DNA of 64,000 nucleotides, from the NCBI GenBank assembly GCA_013407085.1, contig JACCGJ010014713.1, positions 1 through 64,000 on the forward strand, in the 5' to 3' direction. The notes under the pieces are model-generated. The model was not told where the DNA came from. It was given only the letters and a program-made list of their open reading frames with translations, and searched no databases. Both the position numbers and the translations under genes were made by a program. The DNA is from Atriophallophorus winterbourni (lineage: Eukaryota > Platyhelminthes > Trematoda > Plagiorchiida > Microphallidae). Positions 23,430 to 36,119 of the stretch are shown here, piece after piece. Within the stretch, counting starts at the first letter, position 1; each line of letters opens with the position of its first letter.

Positions 23430-23700
23430 CGGGCAACCCGCAAGGCATTGTGGGTTAGGAGTCAGGGTTTACCTCACCCTAGATAAACTGCCAGATTCAT
23501 CTACCTGGAGAAAACTAGTTTTAGGGCGCCAGTCACCCGCCTTAGTCCTCCTCCTGTCAGTAAAAGCTTTTCGCAGAGGTTTGTTGAAGCCACTCGTGCA
23601 GTCTAGGATTTAACCTTGGTTGTCGGAGGCTATTTGAGACTCGCGCCACATGGGAGCATTTTATAGATAGTACGGGCACCTTTCTACTACCACCCCCAGT
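23430..23700 (+). repeat. Dispersed repeat C, copy 1
   Basis: It shares GGCGCCAGTCACCCGCCTTA, TCCTCCTCCTGTCAGTA, GGTTGTCGGAGGCTATTTGA and GGGAGCATTTT with copies at 31530-31740 (plus) and 37490-37680 (minus). The unit is GC-richer than its surroundings and looks like the 5' untranslated part of a LINE or a SINE. No intact frame. Confidence 0.6.
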
Positions 23701-24479
23701 CGCGAAAATCTTGGATCACCTTTGGTTTTATCAGCCGTTAAACATAATACAAGCTGGCTTTCTCTATGAACTGTCTCGAGTAAACCAGGTGAAGGAGAAG
23801 CAAAAACCAGATATGATAAAGTCAGGTCAATCGATGCCAAATTGCATTCCTTATTTTTATATCAATTACCTTGTTAAACGAAACTTCAGATCAATCGGTC
23901 AAACATTTACCACATCAGCCACCGCTATTCACTGCCACGTGGTGTTTGTGACCGCGTTAATTACTTAGGTCGACCTGTCAAACTCTAATCGTATTTACCC
24001 AAATGTCTGACAACACGGGAAAATGCCGATTGGTTTACCGCTTTCATTACGCAGAAGCCAAGGAATAAAACATACACTATTATATGTAAAATATCACGTA
24101 ACCACAACACCGACGTAAAACACACCTGTCTGGGATGTCACTTCGATCTAGTTTGTCAATCGAGTTCTTACCAACCGTTTCACGCCAAGCCTACACCGCG
24201 TGGGACTCGTGTTACCGAGGTTGGTGAACTGCATATGGTATGAAGGCAACTGACTTTCTTCATCTCTCATCTTTCCTAGGGTATTGCCGCTCGAACTGTT
24301 CTAAAGCAATTCCTCGGATTCTCGGATTATTACATGTTCGCAATGGTCAACCTAGGATATTTAAGGGCTTGAAAACCTTGCGTTCGGAAACAGGGTGGTG
24401 TTCTACATATCGTTCAAAATCACGCGAATAGCACTCATCGCCAATAAAATTCAAACCTCCAAAGTATCACTCGGTTACG

Positions 24480-24650
24480 TGTCATCGTAAAACCATAAAC
24501 TTTATTGGAAAGCTTTTGATAGCGTTGATCCTGAAATATTCTGGAAACTGTTTAAACGCTATGGCATTTCTGTGAAATTTTCCATCATAATGTGGATGTT
24601 TAAAGTGCATTAGCAGTGATTTCAAATCACCAGCTTTCGGAGTATATGAA
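24480..24650 (+). pseudogene. LINE reverse transcriptase fragment
   Basis: The frame reads YWKAFDSVDPEIFWKLFKRY then GISVKFSIIMWMFK. This corresponds to RT motif A and the following helix of RTE-like LINEs (a KAFDSVDRE..W pattern). It degenerates after 24610. The region between 23720 and 24480 may hold its upstream part, but I could not follow it convincingly. Confidence 0.6.
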
Positions 24651-24659
24651 GAACACCAC

Positions 24660-24790
24660 TCTCCGGTACAAAACAAGAGCAGGATGTACCGAAATGACGG
24701 ATAACGACAATTGCGAATCCGTAATACTTCGAATTTCGGTATTATTTCATAAGAATGGTTCTAGAAACAAACGTTTCAGACGTCTGAGTA
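24660..24790 (-). repeat. Dispersed repeat D, copy 1 (coding-like on the minus strand)
   Basis: On the minus strand the conceptual peptide contains YRNSKYYGFAIVVIRHFGTS then CSCFVPESG. It is matched by TRNPKYYKFTFVVVDHFGAS/CSC in copy 2 (48065-48640) and ARNPNYFRFAIG in copy 3 (53350-53860). The family was not identified. Confidence 0.5.
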
Positions 24791-24849
24791 ATTGGAAAAT
24801 GCAAGTTTGGTCAAACAAACCCAACCAAACAAGGGCTTGAATTGACACG

Positions 24850-26560
24850 AAATCAATTGGTAAATAAATAAATTTAGAATATGTTGATATTCTTCCGTTT
24901 GGTTACCATTTTAATATGAGAATAAATTTTATTTTTAATTTCGGATTCTGCACTGTAAAACCTTTTAGATATTTCGAAATGTTTTATTCAAATCGATTAA
25001 CAGACACTTTAACCCTCATAAAGCATGCAACTTTCTTCATCCTCAACAAACATTTAACGTTCGTGACAAATATTTGTTTTCTTTTTATGAGTTTCCATAT
25101 CCTAGTAGCTAGAAAAATTCCGCTTACGCAGTATACCCTGAAGGCCTGCATACTGTTTTTGCAGAACAGCAAAACATAGACATTCTAGTAACAGATGTCC
25201 GAAATGCCGCTTGCTTGTCAGCTGTAAACATTATTACAGAGGCGAAAATGTCTGCAAACAAGAATCCCGAAAGTTTCACATCGGGGAATATGCGAGAACT
25301 ATTTCAGTCATGTTAATTTATACTTGATTCGACAGAAGAATCATGGATATCAGTATTGAAGTAAGCATTCAGCATTTAGTTGTAATTAGTTGTGCTTAGT
25401 TTTTTAGTCTTCATGTTAAGTGATTTACAGGAAAAGCAGCAAAAGCATTTTAATTGCACATAAACTCACCGTAAATATATGGAAAGCAATTTTTGAACAA
25501 TATGGTAATAAATGATAAATCTAAAATGATAATTTGAATAACATTATTATCAAATAAATATAGATTGGAGATTTATCTGAAATAAAAACAATAATTTGTG
25601 CAATATTGATTAGTTCACTAGGATGATAAACGTATTTTTTAGGACTAGACTTGTAAAAATAATGGCAACTGTTTGAAACAGGAATGTGTCTTAGCCAAAA
25701 ACGGATGAAGGCGAGGTTCCTGCGTCATTTGAAAGCTTTTGATACATAATTAATTATTACTGCCTTTGGTCATTCTTAGGCCATTAACAAGATTATTTCG
25801 TTTGCTTCTGTATTCGATAGTCAAACAAGCATTTATCTGAAAAATAACCATAAATTATTGATAATTAAACGGTAAATACACCGTTAAAAATTTTAAAATA
25901 TATAAAACAGCAAATAAAAAATGCATAGTCAAACGATTTTATAAAAAAAATGTCGTTCAATTTAACCTAATTATGTAATATATTTCAGAGAGCGAATTTC
26001 AAAAGAAAAGTGGTCCAAGGAAAACAGACACAAGTAGAATAAATTGTGTACTGCTGTTCAACCGAGAACGAAGTATCATCAGCGTATTGTCGTTAGTATG
26101 ATATTCGTTTCTCTAGCAAGATAATGGTTTGTGCGGTAATTATTCACCATGCGGGAATAGTTTTCTCTAAAGTTTTCAATAAGAAAAACTGAACGAATTT
26201 CTCCTAGCTAATCCATCTGCATATGGCTTGTTTAGCATGCAAATCCCGACCTTTGTTGACCGTTATTTTTAATTCGTGATATGTTTAGACCGGAACTGCG
26301 AAGCATGTAACATGGTTGACGTTAGTTATTTGTCCATGTTGTGCAAACAAGGAGAAAGTTTTCAAGTATTCTTTCAGCCATATGTAGTACGCGTGCAGTT
26401 GACGCTTATTACAAGCGAGGATCTTCAGCTGGGACATATTCAGACTGGCGTTACGTAAGTATACCTGTAGCAAGTTATTTCGGCAGAAATTTCAACACAT
26501 TGCCTCCATACATTCATCACGTTGCATAATCTAATTTGTGAGTGACGGAGCCTCCACTAA
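24850..26560. other. No gene recognised
   Basis: AT-rich DNA; ORFs at 24916-25179 and its antisense lack motifs. Confidence 0.45.
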
Positions 26561-26569
26561 ATTCAAATC

Positions 26570-27180
26570 TTCCGTAAATACAAAGTCTTCAGTTTTAGAA
26601 AGAAAGTCTAGATATTGATTTCGTCCGCAAACAACGATATGTTATGTCGAGCAAGTTCAGATAGTTTATTGATTTAGACAAGAAAAAGGATCGGACCAGG
26701 CATTTGGCTTGGAAGCACTCCCTTATTGACTGGATATGTCTTGATACCGCTTTTCATCGCGCAATAAAATAGCGCAGTGTGTGATGTTTTATTTTAACCG
26801 CGTCAAAGACTTTCAGGTAATTCTGATTAGATCTAGGACTTGGAGCAACAGATTAGGGTTATCACGATCATGTATCTTGGGAATACAAAGTTTACATGCA
26901 TTGAGTGGGTGTTCTTTTTCAACAGTTGTAGTCAATTCCTCAAAGTTGATCATTACGTTGAATGAATAGGAAATATATTCTCAAAATTCCTGCTGATTTT
27001 TTTAAAGAACTCTGTTGTTTACATAAGGTCTGGGTAAAATGCTACAATGTGCAGGAACGTGGAATTTTCTATGTTCTGTGTTTGACTGAAACAGAATTGC
27101 GATATTCCGATCGAACTTCTTTAAAGAATCACGCATTATTGTTATCCAGAGTTGACAGATAAATCAGAGATTATATCCTT
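26570..27180 (-). pseudogene. Decayed LINE reverse transcriptase fragment
   Basis: On the minus strand, in changing frames, GPILFLV.IN.LSELARHNIS followed by FADE.NI is recognisable as the RT segment between motif B and the catalytic FADD box of CR1/jockey-like LINEs (FADD mutated to FADE; about 26700-26600). The upstream text (FEELTTTVEKEHPLNACK, about 26960-26900) is plausible RT finger-region sequence. Many stops. Confidence 0.5.
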
Positions 27181-29260
27181 GAAATGTTGAATCGCATAAA
27201 TACCTGATGTTGAACTTTTGATCGACATCGAAAAAAATATAATTTACCTTGATGAAAATCATAAAATTGATAACATCAATAGATCAGCGTGGTTATACTT
27301 TATAAAAATCAATCAATTCGTTGTTTTGTAACACTTTCTGTGCAAAAATCCTAGGAAAAAGGGTATGAGAGAAATTCTGTTGTCCCATTCAGGTTTTAAC
27401 CCTTTGTCTACAGTAATTGGTATACGTATTTTATGATATTTTTGTGTTATTCTGCTTAATTTTGCCACACGCTGCCTGACAAGTGCACTGTGATGGTGAC
27501 TGAAGGTACCGACGGGAGCTACTGAGCAATCGACTGCATGTTTGAGGTGGTAACTAGAGTTAACGTTAGTAGACAAAGAATTCGACAAGATATCCAAAAA
27601 TATTGTTTGGTTTGAACGCGATGAGCGATTTTTCACTAGAAAATCATTAGGTAATCAATTCTGGCCGAATCTTTTGGTCAATAAATTTTTCGCTTCAGTT
27701 ACACTCTGATTATTTAGTAACAAGTGCGCGATTGCAAATCAATTGTGAATCATACGTTGGAAAATGACAAATAATCATTTTATACATACTTATATTATGT
27801 ATGAATGAATGAATTAATTGTGTCAATCTCGTCGTGATAACAATAACACGTTTAATCGAGACGCAAATTAAAGTTGCTCCTACTCTGTCTTACATTCAAG
27901 CACAAAAAATCATCGTTTTTCATCTTTCGGTATGTTGAATACATTACTCGGATGATCGAAAAAAATATTTCTATTCTAAAATTCTACGGTGAACCCGAAA
28001 CTAGAGAGGACTAGACAGAAAATCTCACATGATCAAATAATTTGAAGTCAAACAATCCCAGAATTCTTTTTCACATAAAAGACCAATTTACTTGATAAAC
28101 CATCTTAATCTTAAACGGTATACGATATTTCAAATTATTCAATTTTACAAGTTTTTCCTCAGAACAAATTGATAGCATCCCAGAAAATCATATTTCGAAT
28201 TTCACAATTAAACAATCACTTCATGATTTGAGGTTTCCTCTTTGCAATACAACACAATTTGTACCGATGTTTTATGGTGTATTATTTTGAACAGTCAGTA
28301 ATTTAAGAAATGGTCAGCTCGGAAAACCTCCCCAGTCATTGAGACAATAAAACCCACAATAATATATAGAAGAACAATTAATGATAAATTAACTTTGGCT
28401 AATCTCTGAAACTGCACGTTTTTGAACAGAAAATTACCGAGAATATTTTGTATTTACGGAAAGCTCTGTTTAAAATCATTCCGCTAAGCCATATCACATG
28501 TTGACCATTCGCTAAGCAATCATTAAGTAGCAGTGTAGCTCTATTATTCAGACTTCAAACCATAGCGGGAGGTGAAACAACAATACGATTTTGTCGTTCG
28601 AACCGATCTAATGTTGAGCTTACCTAGTGACCACGCAAACCAACCTAATATTACTCGATAACTCGTTACAACGGCATGTTCGAATGTCCTGCCACGTTCT
28701 AAACAGAACTCGTCTCGCAGTGCGTTTAGATTGCGTTTAGAGAGTGTACTAAGTTCTCGATGTAATTCTCTGCGAATATTTAAAGTAATGATCAGGCTTT
28801 CAGGCGGAACGATAAATGGAACTTTCATTGCATTTCTTCCAAATCATATCAGATTTAACTTCTTCTGGATAACTCTTTGATATGCAAATCTATATTTTTT
28901 TCTCTCCATGATGAATTTCAAACGTTGATGCACTCTCGTGGTAACGAATTCAAATTGACCGCATGTAATAATTGCATTCAATTTAATTCAAGCTCGTTTG
29001 TATTAAGTACAAATTTTGTTTGCTAACCTGTTATTAATTTGTTATATCCAACGACAACACAACTGAAAAAAAGAGAAAAGCTAAACCCTGAATCAAACCA
29101 TTGAGAGATTTGTCTATCCGTTTGTATCCTCAATATAAATGAAAAATATTCAGAGATGAACCGTCACAACTCACAATCTGAATCACAAAATTGTTAAAAA
29201 TTATTATTTTTCATCATCAATATTATATCGTTTATTATTTTTATTGGCATAACAGCTGCC
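27181..29260. other. No gene recognised
   Basis: Two minus-strand ORFs (27313-27636, 107 codons; 28544-28828, 94 codons) are longer than their neighbours but have no motif I recognise. They may be eroded transposon text. Confidence 0.4.
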
Positions 29261-29263
29261 ATC

Positions 29264-29870
29264 TTGCCCCGACCCCGACCATCTACGCAAGAGACGAACG
29301 AAAGCTGAATGCTTTCCATCTAAGAAGAATCCGCCCTATCTTGAACATACTCTGGATGGACAAAGTAACGTATGCTGAAGTGCTTTCAAAAGCTGATCTA
29401 CAGAGCATTTTCACCCAACTAAGACAGCGCCATCTAGGCGGGCTGGGTCATGTGTGCAGAATGAAAAATGATCATATTCCAAAAGATGTACTTTATGGGT
29501 AGTTTGAATCAGGAAGTCAACCTTTGGGAAGAGGGCATTTCCTGCACAACGACAGTTGCAAAATAGATATGAAAGCTCTTGACATTGACCCGTGGAGTTG
29601 GGAAGAACTAGTGCTTGACCGTTTACTTTGAACGCACCATGTAAAGCGACATGTCTAAGATACGGAAAAATTACAGCTCCTGCCGTTGGCGTGCAGCTGA
29701 TTCCGGCGGACCAAGAACTACCTAATGCTGTAAGCGCTGCGTGAGAGATTGTCATTCCTGAATCTGATTGTTTAGTGATTCTAAATGTGCTTCGGACCAT
29801 GAAATGATCATGCTCTTATGATGTACGTCAATGGTCGACATCGACCGAAGAAGGCCAATAACAATATTAT
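29264..29870 (+). pseudogene. C-terminal end of RTE-like LINE (same family as 37.7 and 44.2 kb)
   Basis: The frame reads RDERKLNAFHLRRIRPILNI, LWMDKVTYAEVLSKADLQSI and GGLGHVCRMKNDHIPKDVLY, ending at TAG near 29500. The frame-shifted remainder contains a degraded C2H2-like segment (about 29715-29790). It ends with GTACGTCAATGGTCGACATC, GACCGAAGAAGGCCAATAAC and AATATTATT, the family's 3' tail. It begins abruptly at 29264, so it is 5'-truncated. Confidence 0.7.
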
Positions 29871-29879
29871 TATTATCTT

Positions 29880-30720
29880 TTATTATTTTAAATCTATATT
29901 GCTCAACATATGGATATGGGATTAAAAAAAATTGTAAGAGAATAATAACAATTTAGTTTTTTATGTAAACACATTATTCAGGTGCTTGTTTACCGATAAT
30001 GTCTATAATATTGCCTACCTTATTGCATCCAGAAATAAAATAGAATAAACTTCTTTCAAACATGTAATAGTAATACATTATTTCCGGTCTAAAATTCATT
30101 TTGACTTTTCGACGAGTGTATAATATTGTGTGAATCAAACTTGCTTGATTCTAATGTGATCTAGGATTGAAGTTTCTGATTTTCATATAAAGTGAACCAC
30201 AAAATTGCGGTACGGAAAATTTTGTTTTCAAAATCTTTTTATTGATAGGAAATTCTGAGTTGTTCAACCGTTATCTGATAGCGGCAAATGAATGAGTTCT
30301 TTTGAACACTCCATGCTGAGTATGTTTCCAAATGCTACATCGACACCATGGCATTGGTAGACGCAAGCAGATTTATATCACCTCGTCCGTGTTTGCTACC
30401 TAAATTATTCATTGTCGATTGTTCTGATTATTGGATTTCAATTAATTTTTCATCTAACGGAAATGTGATCAAGTAATACAATGAGTTGTACTCCATTCAT
30501 GATTGTAATTCCAATTACATATTTGCTTACAAGCAAATGGATAAAAAAATTTATCAACCGAAATCAAAAATTCCAATAACACGTCAAAGGTTTTTCGAAC
30601 AAGTGAAGCACCAACATTGAATTACGTTTACCTCTTTGTTCAAAATCAGTTGATAATTGTTGCGTGAGACATATTTCAATGAGATTAATTTCTTTCGGTC
30701 ATGAAATATATCCAAAGGCT
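29880..30720. other. AT-rich stretch, nothing recognised
   Basis: No coding or repeat signal seen. Confidence 0.5.
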
Positions 30721-30724
30721 CATT

Positions 30725-30850
30725 GAACTTGATCTTACTGTCTCCACCTGATGAGAGCAAACAGCCAGAAACCGGTAGTGGTGTGTAAGTTATGGGGATG
30801 TGAGCAACACATTACATATGTCCAAAGCAATTTATTGTTGGTAACTTATA
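30725..30850 (+). repeat. Subfamily B hammerhead-bearing repeat, core half
   Basis: TTGAACTTGATCTTACTGTC, the ribozyme core and the flank GGTGTGTAAGTTATGGGGAT, GTGAGCAACACATTACATAT match other subfamily B copies (32640-32745, 55240-55320). Confidence 0.7.
30744..30781 (+). ncRNA. Type I hammerhead ribozyme with all core boxes intact
   Basis: Helix I CCAC (30744-30747) pairs fully with GTGG (30778-30781). CTGATGA is intact at 30748-30754 and GAAA at 30768-30771. Helix III is the self-complementary ACCGGT (30771-30776), followed by cleavage base A30777 (GTA triplet). The weak point is helix II: only GC/GC (30757-30758 with 30764-30765) pairs around loop AAACA, with two mismatches next to the core. 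It is the best preserved core in the window. Helix III is so short that cleavage may need two molecules or a dimer. Confidence 0.65.
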
Positions 30851-30949
30851 TTAAAAATATTGAAAAAATTATTATTGTATTTAGCACTCTTCAGATTCCT
30901 TCAAGAATTGACTATCGTCAATTGTTGCAATTTTCACACGTTGTTTGGG

Positions 30950-31400
30950 AACTCATTTGGTCGATGTCGACTATGGATGTACATCACGAGCGCATGATGG
31001 ATTCATCACACAGCGTTTCGAATGATTAAACAGTTCGATTTCGGAGGAATAATCTTTCCCCTGCACTGCTCACAGCAATAAGCAGTGCATCGTTCCAACG
31101 ATGTCAGTTGCACGATGACGGCGCGATCAACAATAAGCAGCCCATAGCAGTGAATGCTCTCCCCTAGCTAACGCCTTACACCGTGCTCTCATTGTGACCG
31201 GGTCGAGTGCAATTTCTTTCCAACTCGTGTGGTCAATGTCAAGAGCTTTCATATCTATTTCGCAAACGGTCTTCTCGATGATCGACTTTCTGATTTCAAC
31301 TCAGTGTATATTAGATCTTTTAGAATACGACAAACTTCCATTATGTATACATGACCAAGCCAGCGTAAGCGGTGCCGCCTTAGTAAAGTGAGCATGCTTC
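30950..31400 (-). pseudogene. C-terminal end of RTE-like LINE, minus strand
   Basis: The plus strand starts with GGAACTCATTTGGTCGATGT and CGACTATGGATGTACATCA, the inverted 3' tail of the family seen at 29-30, 39 and 45 kb. The text inward (CTTTCCAACTCGTGTGGTCA, GTCAAGAGCTTTCATATCTA and TTTCGCAAACG) is the reverse complement of the DMKALGIDH.SWE coding region. No frame survives. Confidence 0.6.
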
Positions 31401-31529
31401 TAAAGCAGCTTCATCAATGCTTGTTATGAGATGAAGTTAACTTTTGAACTTTTTCCATGATTAAATGTAACCACGATGCATGGTAGATTTCAAATATGTA
31501 TTTCCTTGTATTAGGTGGACCACGTTCAT

Positions 31530-31740
31530 TGATCAGCTAGTCCACCTGCCCGAAGGAAACTCGTTTTTAGGCGCCAGTCAGCCGCCATTGCAGCTTCTCC
31601 TGTCAGTGGTAGCAGTTCGGCCGGGTCACACACGACAACACGTGAAGCCCAGGATCTCCAGTTGGTTGTTAAAGGTGCGTGCCATCAGAGCATTTTTAGA
31701 ATCGGGAGCTCATCCCTAAAACGGCTCTTGCCATGGCAAC
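31530..31740 (+). repeat. Dispersed repeat C, copy 2
   Basis: CTAGTCCACCTGCCCGAAGG, TAGGCGCCAGTCAGCCGCCA, TTCTCCTGTCAGTGGTAGCA and CAGAGCATTTTTAGAATCGG correspond to copies 1 and 3. The orientation is opposite to copy 3. Confidence 0.65.
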
Positions 31741-31749
31741 CTTGGACTA

Positions 31750-32515
31750 ATTATTCTTACATGTACGTGCAATTTAAAGTCAGCTTTCTGCTTGAGAACA
31801 TGCTACAAACAAGTAAACTAAGCTGAGATGTGCAGACATTTAAGATGTGAAATTCATAAAATTATTCTTCTATTCGCACGACAGATTTCATGAGCAATTG
31901 TTTGGCAACCTCAACATTCCAATACACATAAGGACACTTATTTTTGTGGTTGCCAGTGTCGATTTTCGTTTTATATTTTCCACTCCGTATTTTAAGTTTA
32001 TATTTAATTGAGACCTTGATTCGAACGGACTCGTAGCATAATAATATTAATCACCCACGAAAGTACATAAAAACCCTGAGGCATGAGTCTCGAAGACTAT
32101 CATTCGCTCAGATTGTATTTAGATTATGATAATGGAAATTATTGATCAATTTTTATTTTACAATTCAATTTTCGATTATATAAGATTATTATTTATCACA
32201 TTAATAAATGGATTATGTAATTGTTTTTTGTTCAAAAATTATTTATTATAATATTTTTTGTTTAAAATTGAACTGTTATCATTTTTTAACCAGTAAATGT
32301 GCGTATAACATAAGTGCTCTTTATTTTGCACTTAAGATCAATGACGTTGTAGAATTATGTTGGATCCCATAGAGTTCTTTAGTTTTACTGGTATTCAAAA
32401 ATTAGTAAAGAAATATTTATAATTCCCACGATAAGGCTCAATATTAATGTTTCCACGAAGTTCCATTAAATGACAGAAAACTTTCTTCAACTTGCCACTA
32501 AATGTGCGAATCTTT
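31750..32515. other. AT-rich stretch, nothing recognised
   Basis: No coding or repeat signal seen. Confidence 0.5.
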
Positions 32516-32519
32516 CTAC

Positions 32520-32745
32520 CGATCACTGAGCCAGATCTCACTGTTTCCACCTAATGAGGGCAAACAGCAAGAAGCCGGTTTATATGAAACCTATTTAACA
32601 GTGGTATGCAAGTAACCGCTGTTTACCACTTATCCACTGTTTCAAGACTTGCTGAACCTCATCTTAAGGTTTCCACCTGTTGATGGCAAACAGACAGAAA
32701 CCGGTTGGGGTAAGTGATAAACATGTAAGCAGCGCAATGTAATAT
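32520..32745 (+). repeat. Tandem dimer of subfamily B with two degraded hammerhead cores
   Basis: Core 1 has CTAATGA at 32551-32557, GGGC/GCAA with loop AAACA, GAAG and CCGGTT. Core 2 has CTGTTGA at 32677-32683, TGGC/GACA with loop AAACA, GAAA, CCGGTT and GGGG. The cores are 126 bp apart and separated by ATTTAACAGTGG and CCACTGTTTCAAG segments, which are themselves inverted with respect to each other. Each core has a different substitution in the first box, indicating independent decay from an intact ancestor. Confidence 0.65.
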
Positions 32746-33670
32746 AATGGTCATTGTTTTACATTTTAAATAAATCCATGTACACTCTTGTTCAGTTAAA
32801 GGTAATATAATATGGATTCTTTATATATAAGCCTGCATGTCTCATCTTGATTTAATTTATTGATGCTGTTTGAACCATGCACAGATCTTTTACTTCAGAA
32901 ATATTAACTACTCTGACGATTGCTCATCAAAAGTATTTCATTAATTCACCTAAAACCTTTGATTTTACAGAGCTTAATGCAAATATGGAATTAAGATTGA
33001 ATATAAATTTTACGTATACACACACTCACAAACCAATCATCGATATATAAATTCATTTTTTCTACTCTATCCTTTACAAATGATTGAATCTGGTGTTGAA
33101 AACAGAAAATTGAATTCTCTCTTCATTTGCAAAATCGTTGTGAGGAAATTTTCATTGAACTTTTTTCGCGAAAAACTTTATGGCATTCGTGTTTACGCTT
33201 GTCAAACCGTTACGTGACGGAATCTGCCACTGTTGGGTAATCGATATATTGCGGCCGATGAAATATTACTGATGAAAATTTCGTATCAAAGGAATGTTGA
33301 CATCGTGAATCCGAAAACACCTAACGCATCAGCAGATTATTAACATCCAGCAAATTAATTAAGAATAATAGATGGTTAATATTAGTGAAATGCATATGTA
33401 AAGCGTTTACAGCAAATAAATTTATATGGGGTAACCATGCTCCGAAATGCTTTCAATTTCATAAAATGTGCATAAGATTGAACACGATGTGAGTCTCGTT
33501 TTTTCGATAAAATTGTTGAACTCTATTGTTTGGTACAACGTTTTGCGTCAGGTTGAAAATGAAATGATCTTATCCTTACACAAAAAATAAATTTAAATTT
33601 GAGCTTTTTATTCTTTACGATAAAGCAAAGATTTAACGGGCAATAAATATTTAAACCTTTAGTATATTCA
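32746..33670. other. AT-rich stretch, nothing recognised
   Basis: No coding or repeat signal seen. Confidence 0.5.
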
Positions 33671-33674
33671 GATA

Positions 33675-33800
33675 ATTTGGTGCTCACATTCCCAGCACTT
33701 ACACACCACAAACGGTGTTCGGCTCTTTTCCGTCATCAGGTGAAAAGTGTAAGATCAGGTTCAATAAGCTTTGGAACAGTGGTACAGAAGTACATTTTAT
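33675..33800 (-). repeat. Subfamily B hammerhead-bearing repeat, degraded
   Basis: On the minus strand: AACCTGATCTTACACTTTTC, ACCTGATGACGGAAAAGAGC and the flank GTGTGTAAGTGCTGGGAATG, TGAGCAC. The first box is intact, but the AAACA loop and GAAA box are scrambled. Confidence 0.55.
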
Positions 33801-35810
33801 TGCCACTGTTAAATTTGATTTTTATAAACAATCACGGTATGATAATTGTTTCATTTCATTTTTATTGATCAGCTGAAATTATTTTTCCTCACGATTTACG
33901 CTCATTTATCCAAAAACATTCTTCTACTTCTTCCGCTTTTCTCTCAAATATACCTATCACGGCCTATTAATCTGTGACTTATATATTAATACGTTTTTTT
34001 TTCTAGATTTCGGATTTATGAGAAAATAAACCAGCATAGTTTTGAACGAAACAAAAATATTTGTAAATAAAAGCAATATTGGTGGGCAAAACTTATTGGG
34101 TGCGTCGGTGTCTCGAAAAACGTTTATGCCATGGTAGAGATGAGAGTGCTTTCGATGCATACATATGCGCATTTGTCACAACGGTTCGGTTTTATGTTGA
34201 TTTGGACGAGTTTAGTTCCATTAGAGCTCTATATGCGTGCGGTAGTCTGTTAACAGTAATTTTACACTAATGTTTAATGCGCTTTTTTCCTTACGCTTTC
34301 TGGAACGGCAATTAAGTGAAAATTATGACCATCGTAATTAGAGAAAATTGAAAAGTTAAAGTGCATTCTCTGCATTCAAATGAAAGCAAAAATAGAGTTG
34401 TCGAAATCTGGACAAGCAATGCGTACCAAGCGAAACGTTTTCTTCCATCATCAATGTCGTTAACAACAACACGTTCACCAATACGAAACGAATTTGCTTA
34501 TATTTTATGCAAAACACGTAGACAATAAATTACACTGGAAACAACGGCTAAGCATCGTTAATTTTTATTGCCCAGTTACTGATAAATGGATGATACACTA
34601 TGCTGTGTCTAAAATCTTTTAATGGATCGCATTGCAAGCATAGGCGTAGATATTTAAAGCATGTTGTGAACATGTATTGAATGAAATGTGTTGGTGATGA
34701 TAAAGACTATCCATGAAATCTTGTAAATCTCAGTTGCAAGTTGTTTGCCAGCGAAACAAGCAAGGAAGAACCTCGGTCAATATAACTAGTATATGGTAAT
34801 TATTACATGAAAAATGGATATGACCAAATTCATGCTAAATTTATTTGCCTTGGCCTGATGTCGAAAATGCTCGCATCTGTTGCACTTGCATGCCACTATC
34901 AGTTTCTATCAATTTCTGCCATTAATGGCAATAATCCTTTAAACGATAAGAAAACTGCGAAGTGATTTCATTTGAAGCTCCTGTCAAGATTGCTAGAGAC
35001 AACTTTTGTTGTTCAATTAAACTCTAAGCATAATATTCAAATAAACGTTAAAATATTGAGTTTCATTTTCCGTGCGACACCTTCAGTTGCAATTTAATTG
35101 CAGTCGCAAGATGTTTTCTTCCAAAATTTGGATGCATAAAGGTTTGATTTAGTGAGACAATGTGCTGTGCGATTTTCTGAATTGAAAATTCATACTTTTT
35201 TCTATATACGAAGACACGAAGAAACAATAACCGATATATCAATAAATGAGTTTGAGAGATTAATGGGAGAATTTCACGCCAAATAACAATGTTACAAATT
35301 ATAAACTTTATTTTATCGAGATCGAACAACTGCTTGCTACCAGCGTTTATCAAAATACTTTCCAAATTTGAAGTAACTTGATATTGCGTTGGGTCATATT
35401 TCAGGAGTACATTGATTTTACACAGATTAAACACAGACAACCATTATAAAAATGTGCGATAAGTATTGAGAGCTCAATTGATCAAGTGACATCGCCGTGT
35501 TATTCTGTATTCTAGTTTCTCAAATTTGACTTCATCCGATCAACTTGGTGGTTTCGGGTTAGCTGTTTGTTGAGATCCAAATGTGACAAGGCCTTTACCG
35601 TGAAAGTCCGCAGTGTATGCAGCAAATTCGATACAATTTACTGAACCTGTGGCCCAGTAAATGCTAGTCAGTCATGAGTAAATCACGTAGGAACATATAA
35701 ACAGCAAAATATGATCACAAAAATTATTTTCTCGAAATCTGTTACAGAAAAATTTAAATACAATAAGTCTTTTATTAAAATACTGTTCTAAATAATGTGT
35801 TATCACGTCC
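33801..35810. other. No gene recognised
   Basis: AT-rich DNA. The longest ORF is 125 codons (35063-35440, minus), with no recognised motif or splice context. Confidence 0.4.
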
Positions 35811-35814
35811 CCAT

Positions 35815-36065
35815 CTCTTACACTCCAATGCCGTTTTCTGGCTGTTTGCCGTCGTCAGGTGGACACAGTAAGATTAGGTTCAGTGAGCCTTGAAACAGTG
35901 GATAAGTGGTAAACAAAGTTATACTTGAATTTCACTGTTACATAGGGATCGTACAACGAACCACGATGTTCAAACACCAAATCACCTAGTGATTCCGATC
36001 AACCACTCAAGGCGCTCATGAATGACGAACCCTATTTAACAGTTGCATTCAAGCATAACATTGTT
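35815..36065 (-). repeat. Subfamily B repeat, core half and distal half
   Basis: At 35815-35925, minus strand, lie CTAATCTTACTGTGTCCACC, CTGACGA (35852-35858), CGGC/GCCA with loop AAACA and GAAAAC. At 35941-36020, also minus, lies the segment complementary to TTTGAACATCGTGGTTTGTT. A plus-strand piece (GAACCCTATTTAACAGTTGC) at 36026-36045 ends it. The composite suggests repeated recombination or fold-back between units. Confidence 0.55.
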
Positions 36066-36119
36066 AACTGTTCCAAATAATTTTAAATGAAAGAACAAAA
36101 ATATAGCTGATTGTAATCA

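Noticed and set aside
27313..28828. Minus-strand ORFs of 107 and 94 codons
   Set aside because: Longer than the background but without motifs, repeats or splice sites that I could defend as genes.
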